64,000 nucleotides of DNA from the NCBI GenBank assembly GCA_026874595.1, contig CM049308.1, forward strand, positions 40,162,527 through 40,226,526. The letters are read 5' to 3'. The stretch's first letter is position 1, and the number at the start of each line of letters is the position of its first letter. This stretch comes from Sipunculus nudus (Eukaryota; Annelida; Sipuncula; Golfingiida; Sipunculidae). The translations under genes and the position numbers were made by a program. This document shows positions 1-12,633 of this stretch, piece by piece. The notes beneath the pieces were generated by a model. The model was given only the letters and a program-made list of their open reading frames with translations. It was not told the origin of the DNA and did not search any database.

Positions 1-1787
1 TTGTTGTTTATAACCGTTTGAAAGGCATTTAGCTGTAATGGTAATTTGGCAGTGATAACATTCACTGTCTCCTGTGGATTATGTTACTGCACATTTTGGA
101 AATGTGTCCAGTATAATAGTATTAATACAGCTATAAACATAATTTAGAGGAGTATAAATAGATATCACCCAAAAGGATAACTTGACCTGAATGCTCAATT
201 TATTCAGACCTTGTAGTTATAGGATGTTGTTTCATATTAATCTTTGGTTGATTTGGTAGACTGTGTATAACAAATGACAGACAGTCTGAAGTACAAGGAT
301 CACACTGATTATGTATGTGTGTGTGCTGGTCAAGTGCAATTATAGATAAGTACACCGAGTATTTTGTAGAAACTGAATTTGACTTATTAAATGACCCTTT
401 CTTACGAAGTGCCCCTCATGATTTGTAGTTTCTTACAAACTGTTCATTGCTAGCCATCCAATGTGGCCATTTCTGTTCAGTAAAAAAAGTCACATTTCTC
501 ATTCATGCTTGTGCAACTGAAGACTATTATTACAAGATTCATATTTGCCACCTTAGGGGTGACAGATTTGTCATGATGTCAGATGTTTGACAAAGTTGGG
601 CAGATTTGCTTTCTAAAGTGGTTAGGGTGGGGGGAGGGGTTGATCTTTAGAGATAGGAATGACCATGCATACCTCAAATTTAAGTGATTGGTGCACTTAT
701 TAGGTCAAAGAATGTATTTCAGACATAAGATCTTGTAGTCTTGCCTTCAATTCAGCTTGCCTTCAACAATGGGACCTATTATCCACGAAGGCTTTATTTT
801 TGCTATAATTCCCTTCTGCAAATATCTCCAATTTGAAATCCTCGAATTTGAATCCATAAACTGTTATCAGAATACACACATATGTAACGTATGTAACCTA
901 GATATTATATTGTGCCATTATAGTACTTATGACAATATTTTGTTTTTTTTATGACATTATTTTTGGTTGTTCATAACATTATTTTTTTTTTGCTTATGTC
1001 ATTATTTTTGGTTACTTTATACATTAGTGATTTAATGTGTTGTCCGAGCTGGGTTTATCCAGATTAAGATTCCTGACTGTCGCTTGATATCTGTGGGGTC
1101 TCTAGGCTTTATATCTAGGTGTTTCTGCTGAGGCTCCCGTATGGACCCGTCACCGTGGCAGCCCTGAGATGTCTGATCCGGCTTTAGATTATATTGATCC
1201 AGGTGTCAGGCATGCTTCTCCTGAACCTGAATGCAGTCCTTTCCACATGTACGGAAAACCCAAGGAGACCAGTGCAGAGATCCTAGTTGCCTGGTGCGGG
1301 GGATTCTCAGAAGACCTGGAGACCCAATAACTATTTCCTAATAGGCTCGTTTGTTTATGTCCACTTTTATTGTAGCTTGCATCACCCAACAAATGCTGTT
1401 ACATTTGTTTTTGTCAGGTCTATGTCAGGTGATATGGTTAGACTTATAGCTTGTTTATTAATAGGAGGAAGTTTTTGATAAGAGTGTGAATTATTATTAC
1501 TTTTTCTGGGTGGATGTTGGTGTGAAGAGCAGCTTATGGTGATCGGTGATGTGTAAGGGAACAGGATTCTTAGGTCAACCATGCAATTTTGGGCAATATA
1601 AGCCTTCCCTATTCAGTCAATATGACTTGAGTATTTTAGACAAGATGGTTGGAATGCAGCCTTCCAGAAAGAAAACAGAATGAATAGAATGTATACTTAG
1701 GCAGTTAAAAAACAAGTTTAGTGTTTATAAGATAACAAAAGGATATTCAGTTTTTCTGATGTTTTTGTTCTGTACATATATATGCAG
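1..1787. other. 5' flank or upstream intron, mostly unassigned
   Basis: AT-rich sequence without a recognisable exon of the phosphatase-regulator gene. About 786-880 resembles the 3' half of the TA-flanked MITE at 61887-62311 (a run around TTTATTTTTGC followed by a TTTGAAATCCTC-like segment), so it is probably a relic of that family. A GC-richer patch at about 1030-1330 contains a short open frame, listed separately. Nothing else is supported. Confidence 0.5.
1106..1330 (+). other. short unrecognised open frame in a GC-richer patch
   Basis: The frame opens after a TAG at 1103-1105 and closes at TAA 1328-1330, with an internal ATG at 1169 that would give 53 residues. Residues are acidic and proline-rich near the ATG (MSDPALDYIDPG). 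I recognise no family. The higher GC content than the flanks suggests a fragment of an inserted element, perhaps the first ORF of a retroelement, rather than a host exon, because no in-phase splice pair with the neighbouring gene is evident. Function unknown. Confidence 0.2.
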
Positions 1788-1853
1788 ATGAAACAGAGCT
1801 TAATAAACATCAAGACTGCAAACTTCTTACTGATACAGTTACCGGTACTGCAG
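1788..1853 (+). CDS. PPP1R37: possible 66-bp cassette exon upstream of PPP1R37 exon 1
   Basis: A TATATATGCAG acceptor precedes the segment and CAG|GTAAG follows it. Read from phase 1, it is open for 22 codons (ending around TDTVTGTA) and leaves one G, which joins CC at 12536 to make an alanine codon in the PPP1R37 frame. Entry and exit phases are equal, so it could be skipped without a frameshift. Human PPP1R37, as I recall it, has no counterpart here: the alanine should follow directly on a conserved tryptophan-containing stretch. It may therefore be a lineage-specific alternative exon or a chance splice-site pair. Confidence 0.33.
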
Positions 1854-2019
1854 GTAAGAAGGTCATTGTGACCTAATTTCTATAGACTAAACCATCATCT
1901 TCAGCATAAAATAGTTGTTATTATTAATAAAATTTATAATCTAATCTAATGCAGGCTTTATATATAACTAAATAATCTGCATCATGGAATGCATACCTTA
2001 GCCATGTGTTTTCTTTCAT

Positions 2020-2255
2020 ATATTAGGCCCATATCAAGGTTCTTTTATGCATAAGTGACTCTACATTTGTGAATATAACTTAATGACATATCTGAATCTG
2101 GATCATGTGCTTGGCCCACACCAAAATCTTAACTGACCCTTGGTACATTCCCAAAATGCCCTCATAATTCCATGAGATTCTGTTTACGATGCCTGAGTTA
2201 TTTTGTGAACAAAACACACACAAACATGCACACATGAATGCGGATGAATGGTGAG
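2020..2255 (+). repeat. dispersed repeat family S, copy 1 (partial)
   Basis: Shares with five other places in the window a stretch built around ATGCATAAGTGACT, then CATTTGTGAATAT, a CCACACCAAAATCT block and a CACACACAAACA-like run before GGATGAATG. This copy is diverged and lacks the leading and trailing parts seen in the copies at 15675 and 63105. Family unknown; a SINE tail or MITE body is possible. Confidence 0.55.
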
Positions 2256-2678
2256 AAAGCTACAGGAATGAACAAGCCAAAAACACCAGAATGGCAAAGT
2301 GTAAAGTCAGGTGAGACTAAAAACCCTCAGCCTTAAACAACAGGCCCAGAACATGAAATAATGTTCAGCAGGAACACACACTTCCAAGCTTGTATAAGAG
2401 TAAATGAACAGTATGCAAAATTGAAAACCATTTTAGTCACCAGGTTATATGAAGCATATAAATGAGGACTGTCCGGTATAGATGACATGTTGAGTGTTGT
2501 TGTACTTTACTGCTCCAAAACATCTTTTGTCCAGCTGAATTAACACTGTTAAAGCCAGCTATTCACATACTTTTTTTCTGTAGAATGTATGTGAATTCTG
2601 GCTGACTTTGAGAAAAGTTCATAAAAGGCCTCTGATGGATGTGTTAGCTTGTTTATCTACAAGCTGTTACTGTTGGCA

Positions 2679-2876
2679 GGGGCGGATCCAGGATTTAGGA
2701 AAAGGGGGGGGGGGTCCAACCCAGGAGACCAATGAAAATCCTATAAAAAAAGGTCATCAGGTTTGGAAAAGGGGGGACCAGGCCGCAAAATTACTTCTAA
2801 AACCCCGTAAAAAAGGTTGCTTCGGGTGAAAAAGGGGGGGTCCGGACCCCCTGGACCCCCCCCCTGGATCCGCTTC
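2679..2876. mobile_element. short MITE with GGGGCGGATCCAGG inverted ends
   Basis: The left end reads AGGGGCGGATCCAGG. The right end reads CCTGGATCCGCTTC, its imperfect inverse. The interior is about 170 bp with G-runs beside the left end and a G-run followed by C-runs beside the right end. This matches a short-inverted-repeat element common in many invertebrate genomes, from memory. It has no coding capacity. Confidence 0.65.
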
Positions 2877-3824
2877 AGGTTGGTTCATATGAAAATGTTG
2901 ACAAACAGAAAAAAATGTATATTTGCCAAAGTTGGAAGGTCACTAGTTGTAAAATGCTTTTTGCACAACTCAGATTCATCAGACTTGCTACCAGATATCC
3001 TAGATTAGTATGTTTGGATTATTATGGTGGGCACCCCATATGAGATTTTATACCATGTTGTGCAGCAGAATAGGTGTCAGGCAGTTCTTTGCCATTTTCA
3101 GCAAATTATTGAGAAAATCGTATGACAAAATCTGCACTGGCATTGTATGAAAATAAATAGTCATTTGTGGGATATATCAGTCAATCTTTTTTCATGAGAT
3201 CCCAACAAAATGGTGGTAATCAAGCAGTAAAGAAGAAAGAAAAGCAGGGAAATTTGCAGGAAACATGGGTCAAGTATGAAATCGCCTTTCTGGCCAGTGC
3301 CATTTCCAGTTTATAAATTCTGATTCATATAAAGGTCCCACAGCAGAGATTGGCCTAACATGCAGCTGGCTAATATAAGTCCTGTTTCCTGTATAAAACT
3401 TCATGCAAGGTTTTAAAAACACATTGGAAATATATGGATATATTCTAAGTAATCCAGTTCATGAAAAAACAAACAAATTTGCAAACATGGGTGTAAAGAT
3501 AACCACAATGACAAAAGAAAACAGAAATATTTTATATTTATATTAAATTTTAAAAAGGAGCATAATAACTGTACCTCATTAGTGGTTGTGCACACCATCA
3601 ATTTATCCAAAGCAAATACTGGTTTCTTTCATTTGATACCAACAGAAAGAATGTTCACTTAGTGGCAGCATTTACTCTGGAAAGCACAGAATGTTTGTGA
3701 TTCAGTGTCATACTTTGTGGTTATGTGTTGAACATTGACCACAGGCTCGACTCAGTCAGTCTGGTTTCTCACAACATCTTTGCAAAGTAGGAACATAATT
3801 CTTGTAACTTTGGCTGGTTAGCTC

Positions 3825-5400
3825 AGCTGAGTATAAGTCATCTGAGCTATAGTCATGGTCCTATGTCTGTTGTCCATTCGTCCGGGAATCCATCCATTAC
3901 ATGTACATGTTTAGAAACCATTGGATATATGAATCTAAAATTCTACATACAGTTAGATTTTCCCCAAGTCCTCCTACCATACCAAAGATTGGGTCACTGT
4001 GACTTTTTTAGCTCAGCTGACTATAAGTCATCTGAGCTATAGTCGTGGTCCGTCGTCCGTCCGTCTGTCTGTCCGTCCATCCGTCCGTCCGTCTGTCCGT
4101 CTGGATGTCCGTCCGTAAGACTGGCACGTTTCGACACCGTTGGACCTACGAATCTGAAATTGGGCATACAGTTAGATGTCCCTAAAATCTCCTACCATGC
4201 CGAAAATTGGGTCAGTAGGACTTCGTTCCTTCGAGATATTAAGGAAAATCCTCAATTTTTTATTAGAATTTATTTTCACACTTCAGGACTGCCTTATATC
4301 AAAACCACTCATCTGGTTTTCTTCATATTTACCATATATATTCCTCTATATAGTTTCTATGTACATGCCAGATATTAAGTCAGTATTATATAATTTAAAA
4401 AAGTGATGGGCCCAAACATAATGGACTTTGTAAACAAAATCAGGAAGATATTTGGTCACTTAAGACCAAAAGTGTTAAAGGTAGGGACTTTTTTCCAGTA
4501 ATACAACTTTAATTAATCGAAATTAAATTGTATACCAAAAATTAGATCAAAATCTGGTAAATTTTTTTAAATATTGGCAAAAATATAAAATTGGTACCTT
4601 AAATTTTGCTCAACTTTGGCCACAGCACGTTTTTTTCCTGTAAGTACTGTGGATTTAATTTTCACAGCATGTATTCATAAGGATTTAATCTATTAAAATC
4701 TGAAATTTGAAAATAAAAGCTGCAAAATTAGGCTAGTTATTGAATTTTTTGGAGGCTCTTGTTGTATTCCCTTACATTGTCAAGCAGTCCACTTTGATGA
4801 CTGTAGGTCATTCAGTGCACATCTCTATGTTCCCCAGGCTGTTGGCATAATTTTAGATGTCCCCAAAATCTCCTACCATACCGAAAATTTGGTCATTAGG
4901 ACTTTGTTCCTTCGAGATATTAAGGAAAAAAAACTCCGTTTTCCATAAAAAAAAGCCATTGTTACACTTCAAGGCTGCCTAATATCAAAACCACTGATCT
5001 GTTTTTGATTGTATTTAGTGTTCACTTTCTTTCATACATTTTCTACAAACATACCAAAAATTAGGTCAGTATTGGGTATTATTTTGAAGTTATGGGGCAA
5101 AACATAATGCAATTTTTTAAAAAATCAGGAAATATATTTACTCACCTAACATGAGAATTGCTGAACCTAGAGACTTTTTTCAGGAATATAACTTTATTTT
5201 ATCAAGATTCAAGTGTTTACCCAAAATTAGATCTGAATTTTGCAAATTTTTCAAGTTATTAGCATAAATAAAAAATCAATACCTTAAATTTTTGTCCAAC
5301 TTTGGCACTGTTGATTTAATTTTCACAGCATATATACATAAGGATTTAATCTTTTAAAATCTGAAATTTCAAAGAAATTGATTGGAAAGAATAGCTTTTA
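3825..5400 (+). mobile_element. Helentron-like element family C: short head plus long copy with two inner units
   Basis: Two heads of the same family lie in tandem, at about 3825 and 4010. Each starts AGCTCAGCTGA, then a CATCTGAGCTATAGT block and a GTCC/GTCT-rich core. The second continues through two diverged inner units of about 0.7 kb, each containing a CTCCTACCAT...GAGATATTAAGG stretch (about 4185-4260 and 4865-4925). The same order recurs at 50365-51870. No hairpin terminus is found before about 5400, so the 3' end is lost or displaced. Confidence 0.65.
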
Positions 5401-6113
5401 TTCATGTTTTCATACACCATGTCAAATGTTGTTAACATCTAGCCCACCTAGTAGTACAGCCTTCACTTGCATTATGTAACCCACCCCAGGCAGCTTGCCT
5501 TGGGTCAGCTTGGCCACTACCAGCAGGCTTCCCCTCTGCCCTGCACTCCCCCCCCCCCCAGCAGGTGCATAAACTAGATGAATGTTATTATTTTCTGTAT
5601 TTGATTCATTCTTATTCTAGGCTATGCTACATTTTAGATTTTGTATTTTACCACCAGGGTTACAGTGATTAAAGTGTACATTTAATTGTGTCCACAAAGT
5701 GGTGTATTGCTATGAAAGTGTGGATGTTCATGAGATAAGTAATTCCTTACTTCAGAGGAGTAAAAACTTCACTAGGTGTGAAATTGAGTATTAATTCCAG
5801 TAATAAATTAAATCTGGGATAGTAATTAGCACAATGATATTGTTTGTCCCTCATTCAACCAACAGTGTGTTTACTTTATTTGAAAAGATGTTTTATTTTA
5901 TCAAATTTACTGAATCTTTTATTTTATTTTGGTGAATAAAATTAAGCATGTACTGAAAACTCCAATGTGCAAAACTTTTTAATAGTGATTCAAGGAATAT
6001 TCTTGTAGATGACATGTTGTGGCATTATTTTCTTTTAAATTCAGTTTAAACATTTATGATTTAAAAATAATAAAATATATGTGTATGCATAATATGACCC
6101 AATATGAGCTACA

Positions 6114-6238
6114 CTCTGGATATATGATGATTGCAACTTTTGCAACAATTCTAATATTTTAACTTATAGTTTGTTTTTTACTCTGTATATATAATGATTG
6201 CAACTTTTGCAACAATTGTAATATTTTAACTTATATTT
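6114..6238. repeat. 68-bp tandem duplication
   Basis: Two near-identical copies sit side by side, each with ATGATTGCAACTTTTGCAAC followed by AATATTTTAACTTATA. The period is 68 bp. A simple local duplication with no coding content. Confidence 0.75.
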
Positions 6239-6724
6239 TCAGGTTTTTTTATTAAAAATTTATAAAACCTGTTAATAAAAGAATGATTCAGATATAAACT
6301 TCTTAATGGAAAAAGTGGATATGCTTAAAAAAAATAGGATTATATATAAACTTAAATGCATTATTCCCTTGAAAGTGAAATAAAGGTATTAATCCATTCT
6401 GTCAACTTGCCTGTCCATCTGTTAATTTTCATATGCATCACAGTATCTCAAAACTTTTACTGTTTTTCTTCATGACAGTCTTGTCAGAGTATAAATTGCA
6501 ATCACATATTTAGAACTTTACTGTAACCAAGTAGGAGGGCCCCTTTCCTCTTAGCTTTTCATATTCTTATATAAATGAAAAACATTACAATAGAATATTT
6601 CTACATCCATCTTCGTGCTGCCCTCACTTTTCCCTTCTCCGAACCCCATCCCAAAGTCAGCCTCCGTAAGCAAGAACAAGATGAATCAGATATATTCATA
6701 CTTTAATATTTTGTATAACTATTC

Positions 6725-7249
6725 GTCCATAGGTACCTATGTACATGCCAGAAATTATGTCAGTGTTGTGTAATATGTAGACATAGTGGGCATCACAATA
6801 ATGTACCTTGTCAAGACTAAAGAGATATTGTGTCATACAGTCACAAATTCATGAATCACTTCATCAGCATAGTTAATCATAACATCATATCTGTCAAATT
6901 GAAAGCTTGCAGACTACCATACACTTTAGATCCTTCAACAAATAGCCTTATCATCATTCTACTACTGCTTATTACTGCTGTCATTGCATTCATATTTGCT
7001 CAAATATATCACAATTTTCAACCCCTCCTAAATAAATAAAAAATAAACCACTATATTTGACTCTATTAATCCATCAGTCAGGTAATTTCATTTATCATTT
7101 ACTCACATATTACATTAAATTCCTTTATAATAGCCCAACATGTCCATGATATTCATAAGCTTTATCGACTTGATATAGTATCACAGTGGAGAAACATTTA
7201 TAGTCCAATTATGATCAGCTGAGCGCCGTGACCCATGGGTCCCTTGTTT
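6725..7249 (+). mobile_element. 3' remnant of Helentron-like family C
   Basis: Begins with inner-unit sequence (GTACATGCCAGAAATTA and following) and ends with the family's 3' terminus. The terminus is TCAGCTGAGC, the inverse of the 5' head, then the perfect palindrome GACCCATGGGTC at 7230-7241, then CTTG and a T run. The middle is degraded, and it is unclear whether this belongs to the element starting at 4010. Confidence 0.6.
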
Positions 7250-10200
7250 CTTCAAGATATTAAAGAAAACCTCAATTTGCCATTAAAATCAAATTGTTAC
7301 ACTTTAATATCAAAATAAAATTTTATTAAATTTTAAGGCAGTTCAGACATGAATACAAGCATCAGAGTGATATTCAGATGATTTCAAGTTTCAGACCAAT
7401 ATATATATATTTATAAGATTTAGAGCAGTATACCGGTAAATGTGAATGCAAGTTAAACAGAGCCGCGCAGCATACAGAGCAGGATAGCACATGAAGATAA
7501 ATTCCCATGCAGTATGGGCATATCTTGGAATATGTATGTCACATCTTAAGTGTTGGATTTATTACTGCATTAATGAATATATTTCAGAAGAAGTGGATAT
7601 AGATAACTGTAGATATTTATACAGTAAGCACATGTTATGTCTTTCTGAGCCTTATGCTATCATGTGACACCTGCCCTCTTTGCCCGGGATATCTGGTCAT
7701 ACAATTATCAGTGATGGTACATTGAACTGTGGGAGACTAATGGGGATCAGTGTAAACATGAATGTGTCATTAAACTCACACAAGGTGTAATAAAGTGCTC
7801 TGACCTTTATGATGCTGACTTTTACTGCGATAACATTATTATTTGCACAAGAGTCCAGTAATATTTATGTGACATAATTCTAAATAAAAGTTTCTTAACA
7901 GCAATAATTTAAGTCTCATATTGTCTCATCTGTTGTCTCAACCGTAATTGACCTATCAAGTACTCTCCCCCCCCTTCCCCACCCCCACCTAAAGTTTTAT
8001 TGAATGATCAGTAGTTCCAGAACACCATTTTCACAACTGGTTTATCTCACTTGCCACCAGATGTCCCGTGTGAGTGTGTTTGGATTATTTTTGGGCCACC
8101 CCCCCCCCTTACATACATATTATAAACAAATAAGTAAAACAAATAGCCTGAATACTGTGGGATCAGCATTTTTTGGCCTACCAGTACTGTTTTAAGAGGT
8201 TCAAGGGACTGCCTACAGCCCAGTAATAAACATCAGGTATTGGAATATGCCCCTTTAATTTTAAATCATATTTTGCCTCAGTGCTGTTTAGTCTACCAGG
8301 GTCAACCAGTGTTGATATTATTAATGAATTCCTCACTGAGGGTCAGCCAGTCATGAGTCCAGGAGGCATTTCTGTCTTTCCTTTTTGGCAGGTCTTTGGA
8401 TAATCTGAGGTCTCATTTCACAGCTGATATGCAGTATTGATTCTGAATCCCTCTGACAACATTCATCATCTAAGAAACTCAAATTGTACAGTTCAGACTG
8501 CTTTCACATTTTGAAATCCAGTATAATTGATTCAGAACAGATAATCCATATTCACTGTGTTGAAATTTAACAGTGCTTGGTTCTGTTTGAGAGAATGGAT
8601 ATTATTGTTCCCTTGTGTATATTCCTCATTCTCCATGCATAAGACAGCTTATCCGGGTTTCTGGAGTCGCTGTTCTGATGGATTTGGCCTGCAGAATGGC
8701 CTGTGCTCCTTGGTGCTCCTGACTTGATTAAAAATTATTATTCCTTTACTACTGAACTTGGGAGTTTTACTTATTCTTTTGTGCCATAGTTAAACCAGCA
8801 GGATTCTAAGAATCTTTTTGTAATTGTCTATGTGGTGTGATTACACCTCAGAAAAGTAGTTGTCAAGCTATTTACTGAGGGTAGGTTAAGTTTTGTTACC
8901 ACATATTGTACATAGGCTGCAGCATGTAAGTTACTTATCAGCTGACAATCTCACATAGCAACCTTAGAATAAATTGTTTCAACTGTAGTTGCTTCAGTAT
9001 AACATGTTAGCTATTATCTGCCCAGGACACCTTGAGATGGACACCACCTGAGGTCAAACATGATGCATATTTATTTTTGGTGATCATGCTGTCGTCATTT
9101 AAATTAAGGTTCTAGCCTAGTGCCAAACTGTCTGTATTCTGGTGGGTGGGGTGCTCAGACCCTCATCCTAGAGTGAATACTGATGCACTGCCTGCTCGTC
9201 TGACTTCCCATCTTGGCCTCGGTGTTGGGTGTTCTGGAGTTAACCTGGGAAGCTGTCTTGGATCTTTTTGCACTTAGCTTGGTCTGGCACCTGTAGATAG
9301 CTTCACAGACTTCACTTCTATTTCTTCTTATTATATTTTGAGGTCAAATACCTGGAACCAAGTTATATCTGAACTTCTTGTTGGTGAGGGAGCAAATGCA
9401 GGGGCTGGCTTGCTGGAGTTGACATAATCATGACCCCACTTTTTCTTTTTTTATCAGTTTGAAAGATATCAAAGAAATTATGTTAGAAATACAATAAAAA
9501 CTTAGTGAAAGAATTACCTGTAGCTTACATATAAAGTATGTCATAATGTGTCAGATATTTAAAATGTATTTGAACTGTAAAGGGTGAAAGCATGACAACC
9601 AGATTTGAAATCACTAAAGTCTTGTTAAGGAAGCGGTGCCCACTGAAATAAGGCATTGGTCTTATTATAACTAGACTGAAACCAAAGTAGTACCTGTAAA
9701 ATATTTTACTGATTCAGTAATATATGAGAATACAGTATTTCTTTTGCAGTATCTCAACCCCTCTGATGAAGGTCAAGGTCACTGGTCACATGGTCAAACA
9801 AACTACATTTAAAGGCTTTGGTTTTTTTTAGTGTCATAAGTATTCTAATAAATGTATTTGTTAAAAGTGAGGATGGTACCCCATGGCAGAATCAAGTTAC
9901 TTTGCTTCAAGCTTTAAGAAGAACCAGAAGATTGCAAAATATAAATGTTTGTTCTTGTTATGAGGTTTTTCATCTCACATTAAAAGTTTAGTCCTCATCA
10001 AGTTTAATTTGAAGCTGTGCGATCATTGTATAAGTTTGAGAGAATAATTGCCAAATTTCAATAGGCACCAACTGGTGGAACAGACTTTAGTAAATATAAG
10101 TGCCAGGAATTGGTTGTAATATTATATTAGATGGTTAACAGATAAAAAACACTGATAATTGATTATTTATTAGTTATTTTATGTACCATCTATATTACTT

Positions 10201-12535
10201 TGAGTTATGCTGTATTACTTTGAGTTATGCCTAAAATTAATATTAGGTAAATTCAGTTTAACTTGTTCATCAGCTTGAAAGGTCAAGGTAAGGGTTTGGT
10301 TGTTGACACTTATTCATTGCACAAGGTTAAGTTTTAATGCTGTTCTCTTTTTTTGCCCATCTTGCTTATATTCCTGACAGAATAAGAATATTTTATCGAG
10401 GTAATATGACTTCATTGGATGTGCATATATAATTGTTTGTGATTGATTATGCAAAACTGTTTGCAAAATGCAAAATCCATTTAATTAATTATGAAGAAAA
10501 TGATCAGTCATCAATATAATTGATTAATTGGCATACCACTAGTTAATATGTAAGGTTAATTCATATTTGTAATGTTGTACAAATCTGTTGAACATAGCTT
10601 GGCATCAGAAGCGATACTATAAAATTTACCTATGCCAGTGATATTCAAAGCATTCAAAACATAGAAGTGACCCATGTGTTCACATCAGATCTGTATATTG
10701 GCATCTGAGTGTGATAGGTAGTGATGTCCTACAGGAAGTCATATCATGGACAGGAGACCTTGCAGTATGATTATAAGTCATTCAGAGCTAGTCACATACC
10801 CATCTGCTAAGGTTCAACATACACTGCTCTGTCTGACCTTATTGAAGTTATCATCTCCCAGGCTCCATCCTGTATTGATTGTAGACATCTAAATATGCTG
10901 CAGGGAGCCCCAATTATTGAACACAACAGTACTTCTGTTACAACAATGTCTCAAGCAAGCTCCTGTTGTTCCATTCATCTGGTTGAGACCATTCTTTGAG
11001 TTCTATTTATCTTTAGGAAACCGTTACTTTTGTTGTGGCACCAGCATTCAATGTCTGGCTCTTTAACTAATTTTGATGAATAACAGGGTTTTAAAATATT
11101 AATGTGTATATAAATTTACAAGATAGTTTGGAATTTTGGAATTTGAGGTTTCATGTTTCAAAGGCTTTTCTGTATTTTTACACACTATCAAAGTCTAGCT
11201 TTCAATTGGATGCATCATTTCACAGAGAATATTATGTATTAATGACTGGGCTGCTTAACATCCTCCATGTTAGCTGGAAAGATATCTGTTTGTTGACTGA
11301 GAAATTAATAAGGCATTTGACACAACAAGGATTTTACAGTATCTTATCAGCATATAAATTCACAGCCATGCATATAGATTTCTCAGTACATACTTTTTAT
11401 AAAAAAAATAAATAGATATTTCATTAGATATTTCACATTTTATATCCTTCAGGTTTAGAATTCAGCTGAAAATGTATGAATGTTGATTCCCTGCATGCTG
11501 ACACTCTTCATTGTAATTAACTGCTTCTGTCCTCCAAGTTCAGTCCTCCGTGAAACATGAATGAAGTCAACAGTTCTTGGCAAACTTATTCAGAGAATAT
11601 TAAATACAACATATAAAATCATCCTTCTTGCCACATGAAATAAAAGATAAGATTACGTTAACACAAATTTAATATCTGAACAATTAAATAGAAATATGCA
11701 GAACATGATCAGACCACTTGACCAAAGAATTTTTCCAGACAGTCAACAACATATATACAACTTCTCATATTTTATTTTTGTGAATAAAAAAATGATAATT
11801 AATTTTTTTAAAAAAATTAAAAACAGAGTTCAATATTCAGATTTCAATACAGGCCCTTTAGCTAACATCCTGACTTCACATTGACCTTGTCCTTGATTGC
11901 TCTCTAGTATAATGTTATAACACCAACAAACAGAAAGCATTTACATTATATACAGTAAAACCTCAAAAGTACGACCACCATCAGAACCTCCGTAAAGAGA
12001 TCATTGTTAAGGCTGTTGTTTAACCAAAGTTTAACTGTATATAAGAGGTAGTAAATAATGTTCAGGAACAACATCTGTTTATGAATACCACCATGTGCCT
12101 TACTTGAAGTGTAACTCATACTTACATCATGTATTCACAGTGTACACATGCAGGGTTGTTTAAGATAATATAGATGAAGTCATTTTGATGATTAGGCTCC
12201 TCCCTAAGTCTGCACAAGTATTATTGTACTACCCCTTTAACACCACAGTTGTAAGCAGTCTTGAAACTGGGTTCAAAACAATCATGAACTCAGAAAGTTC
12301 AAAGAATTGAAGATATATCATAAATACGTTGTTTATATAAGAAAATTCAAATGTTCATTTATTTTAAGCAGCAAGTCATTTAAGTCAGAAATAAAATCAC
12401 AGAAGTCTATACCTGGGCATCAAATGGTAACAGATATGGTGGCTCACATGTATGTGCCTTGCCTTTCTTTTAGAGCAATTTAACCTGTATACTTTTACTT
12501 CAGTCTATATTTTGTGTATCTGCCTATGTTTACAG

Positions 12536-12633
12536 CCGGGTCCTGTTCCACTGATGACTTGATCTCAGCATACAAGAAGGCGTGTGAGAAACACAATGTG
12601 CGACCCATGGCCAAACTCCTTAATCAACTGCAT
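12536..12633 (+). CDS. PPP1R37: PPP1R37 coding exon 1 (first identified)
   Basis: Acceptor TTTACAG, donor CAT|GTAAGT. Enters with two bases of a split alanine codon and leaves in phase 0. Encodes residues 1-33 of the visible product, including SAYKKACEKHN and MAKLLNQL. It matches the human stretch beginning AQNVTVEEVIGIYKSAC in spacing, including the split alanine, which makes the exon secure. The exon before it was not located. Confidence 0.9.

Larger units (their letters stand above)
1854..12535. other. long non-coding stretch, probably the intron before PPP1R37 exon 1
   Basis: About 10.7 kb of AT-rich sequence. Identified pieces are the dispersed repeat at 2020-2255, the MITE at 2679-2876, GTCC-cored elements at 3825-5400 and 6725-7249, and a 68-bp tandem duplication at 6114-6238. 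The rest, including 7330-12535, shows no exon, RNA gene or repeat boundary that I can support. The open frame at 11104-11415 has no recognisable similarity and no convincing splice context. Confidence 0.5.

Noticed and set aside
11104-11415. 103-codon open frame in the upstream intron
   Set aside because: AT-rich composition, no recognisable domain, no in-phase splice sites joining it to PPP1R37. Length is within chance for this base composition.
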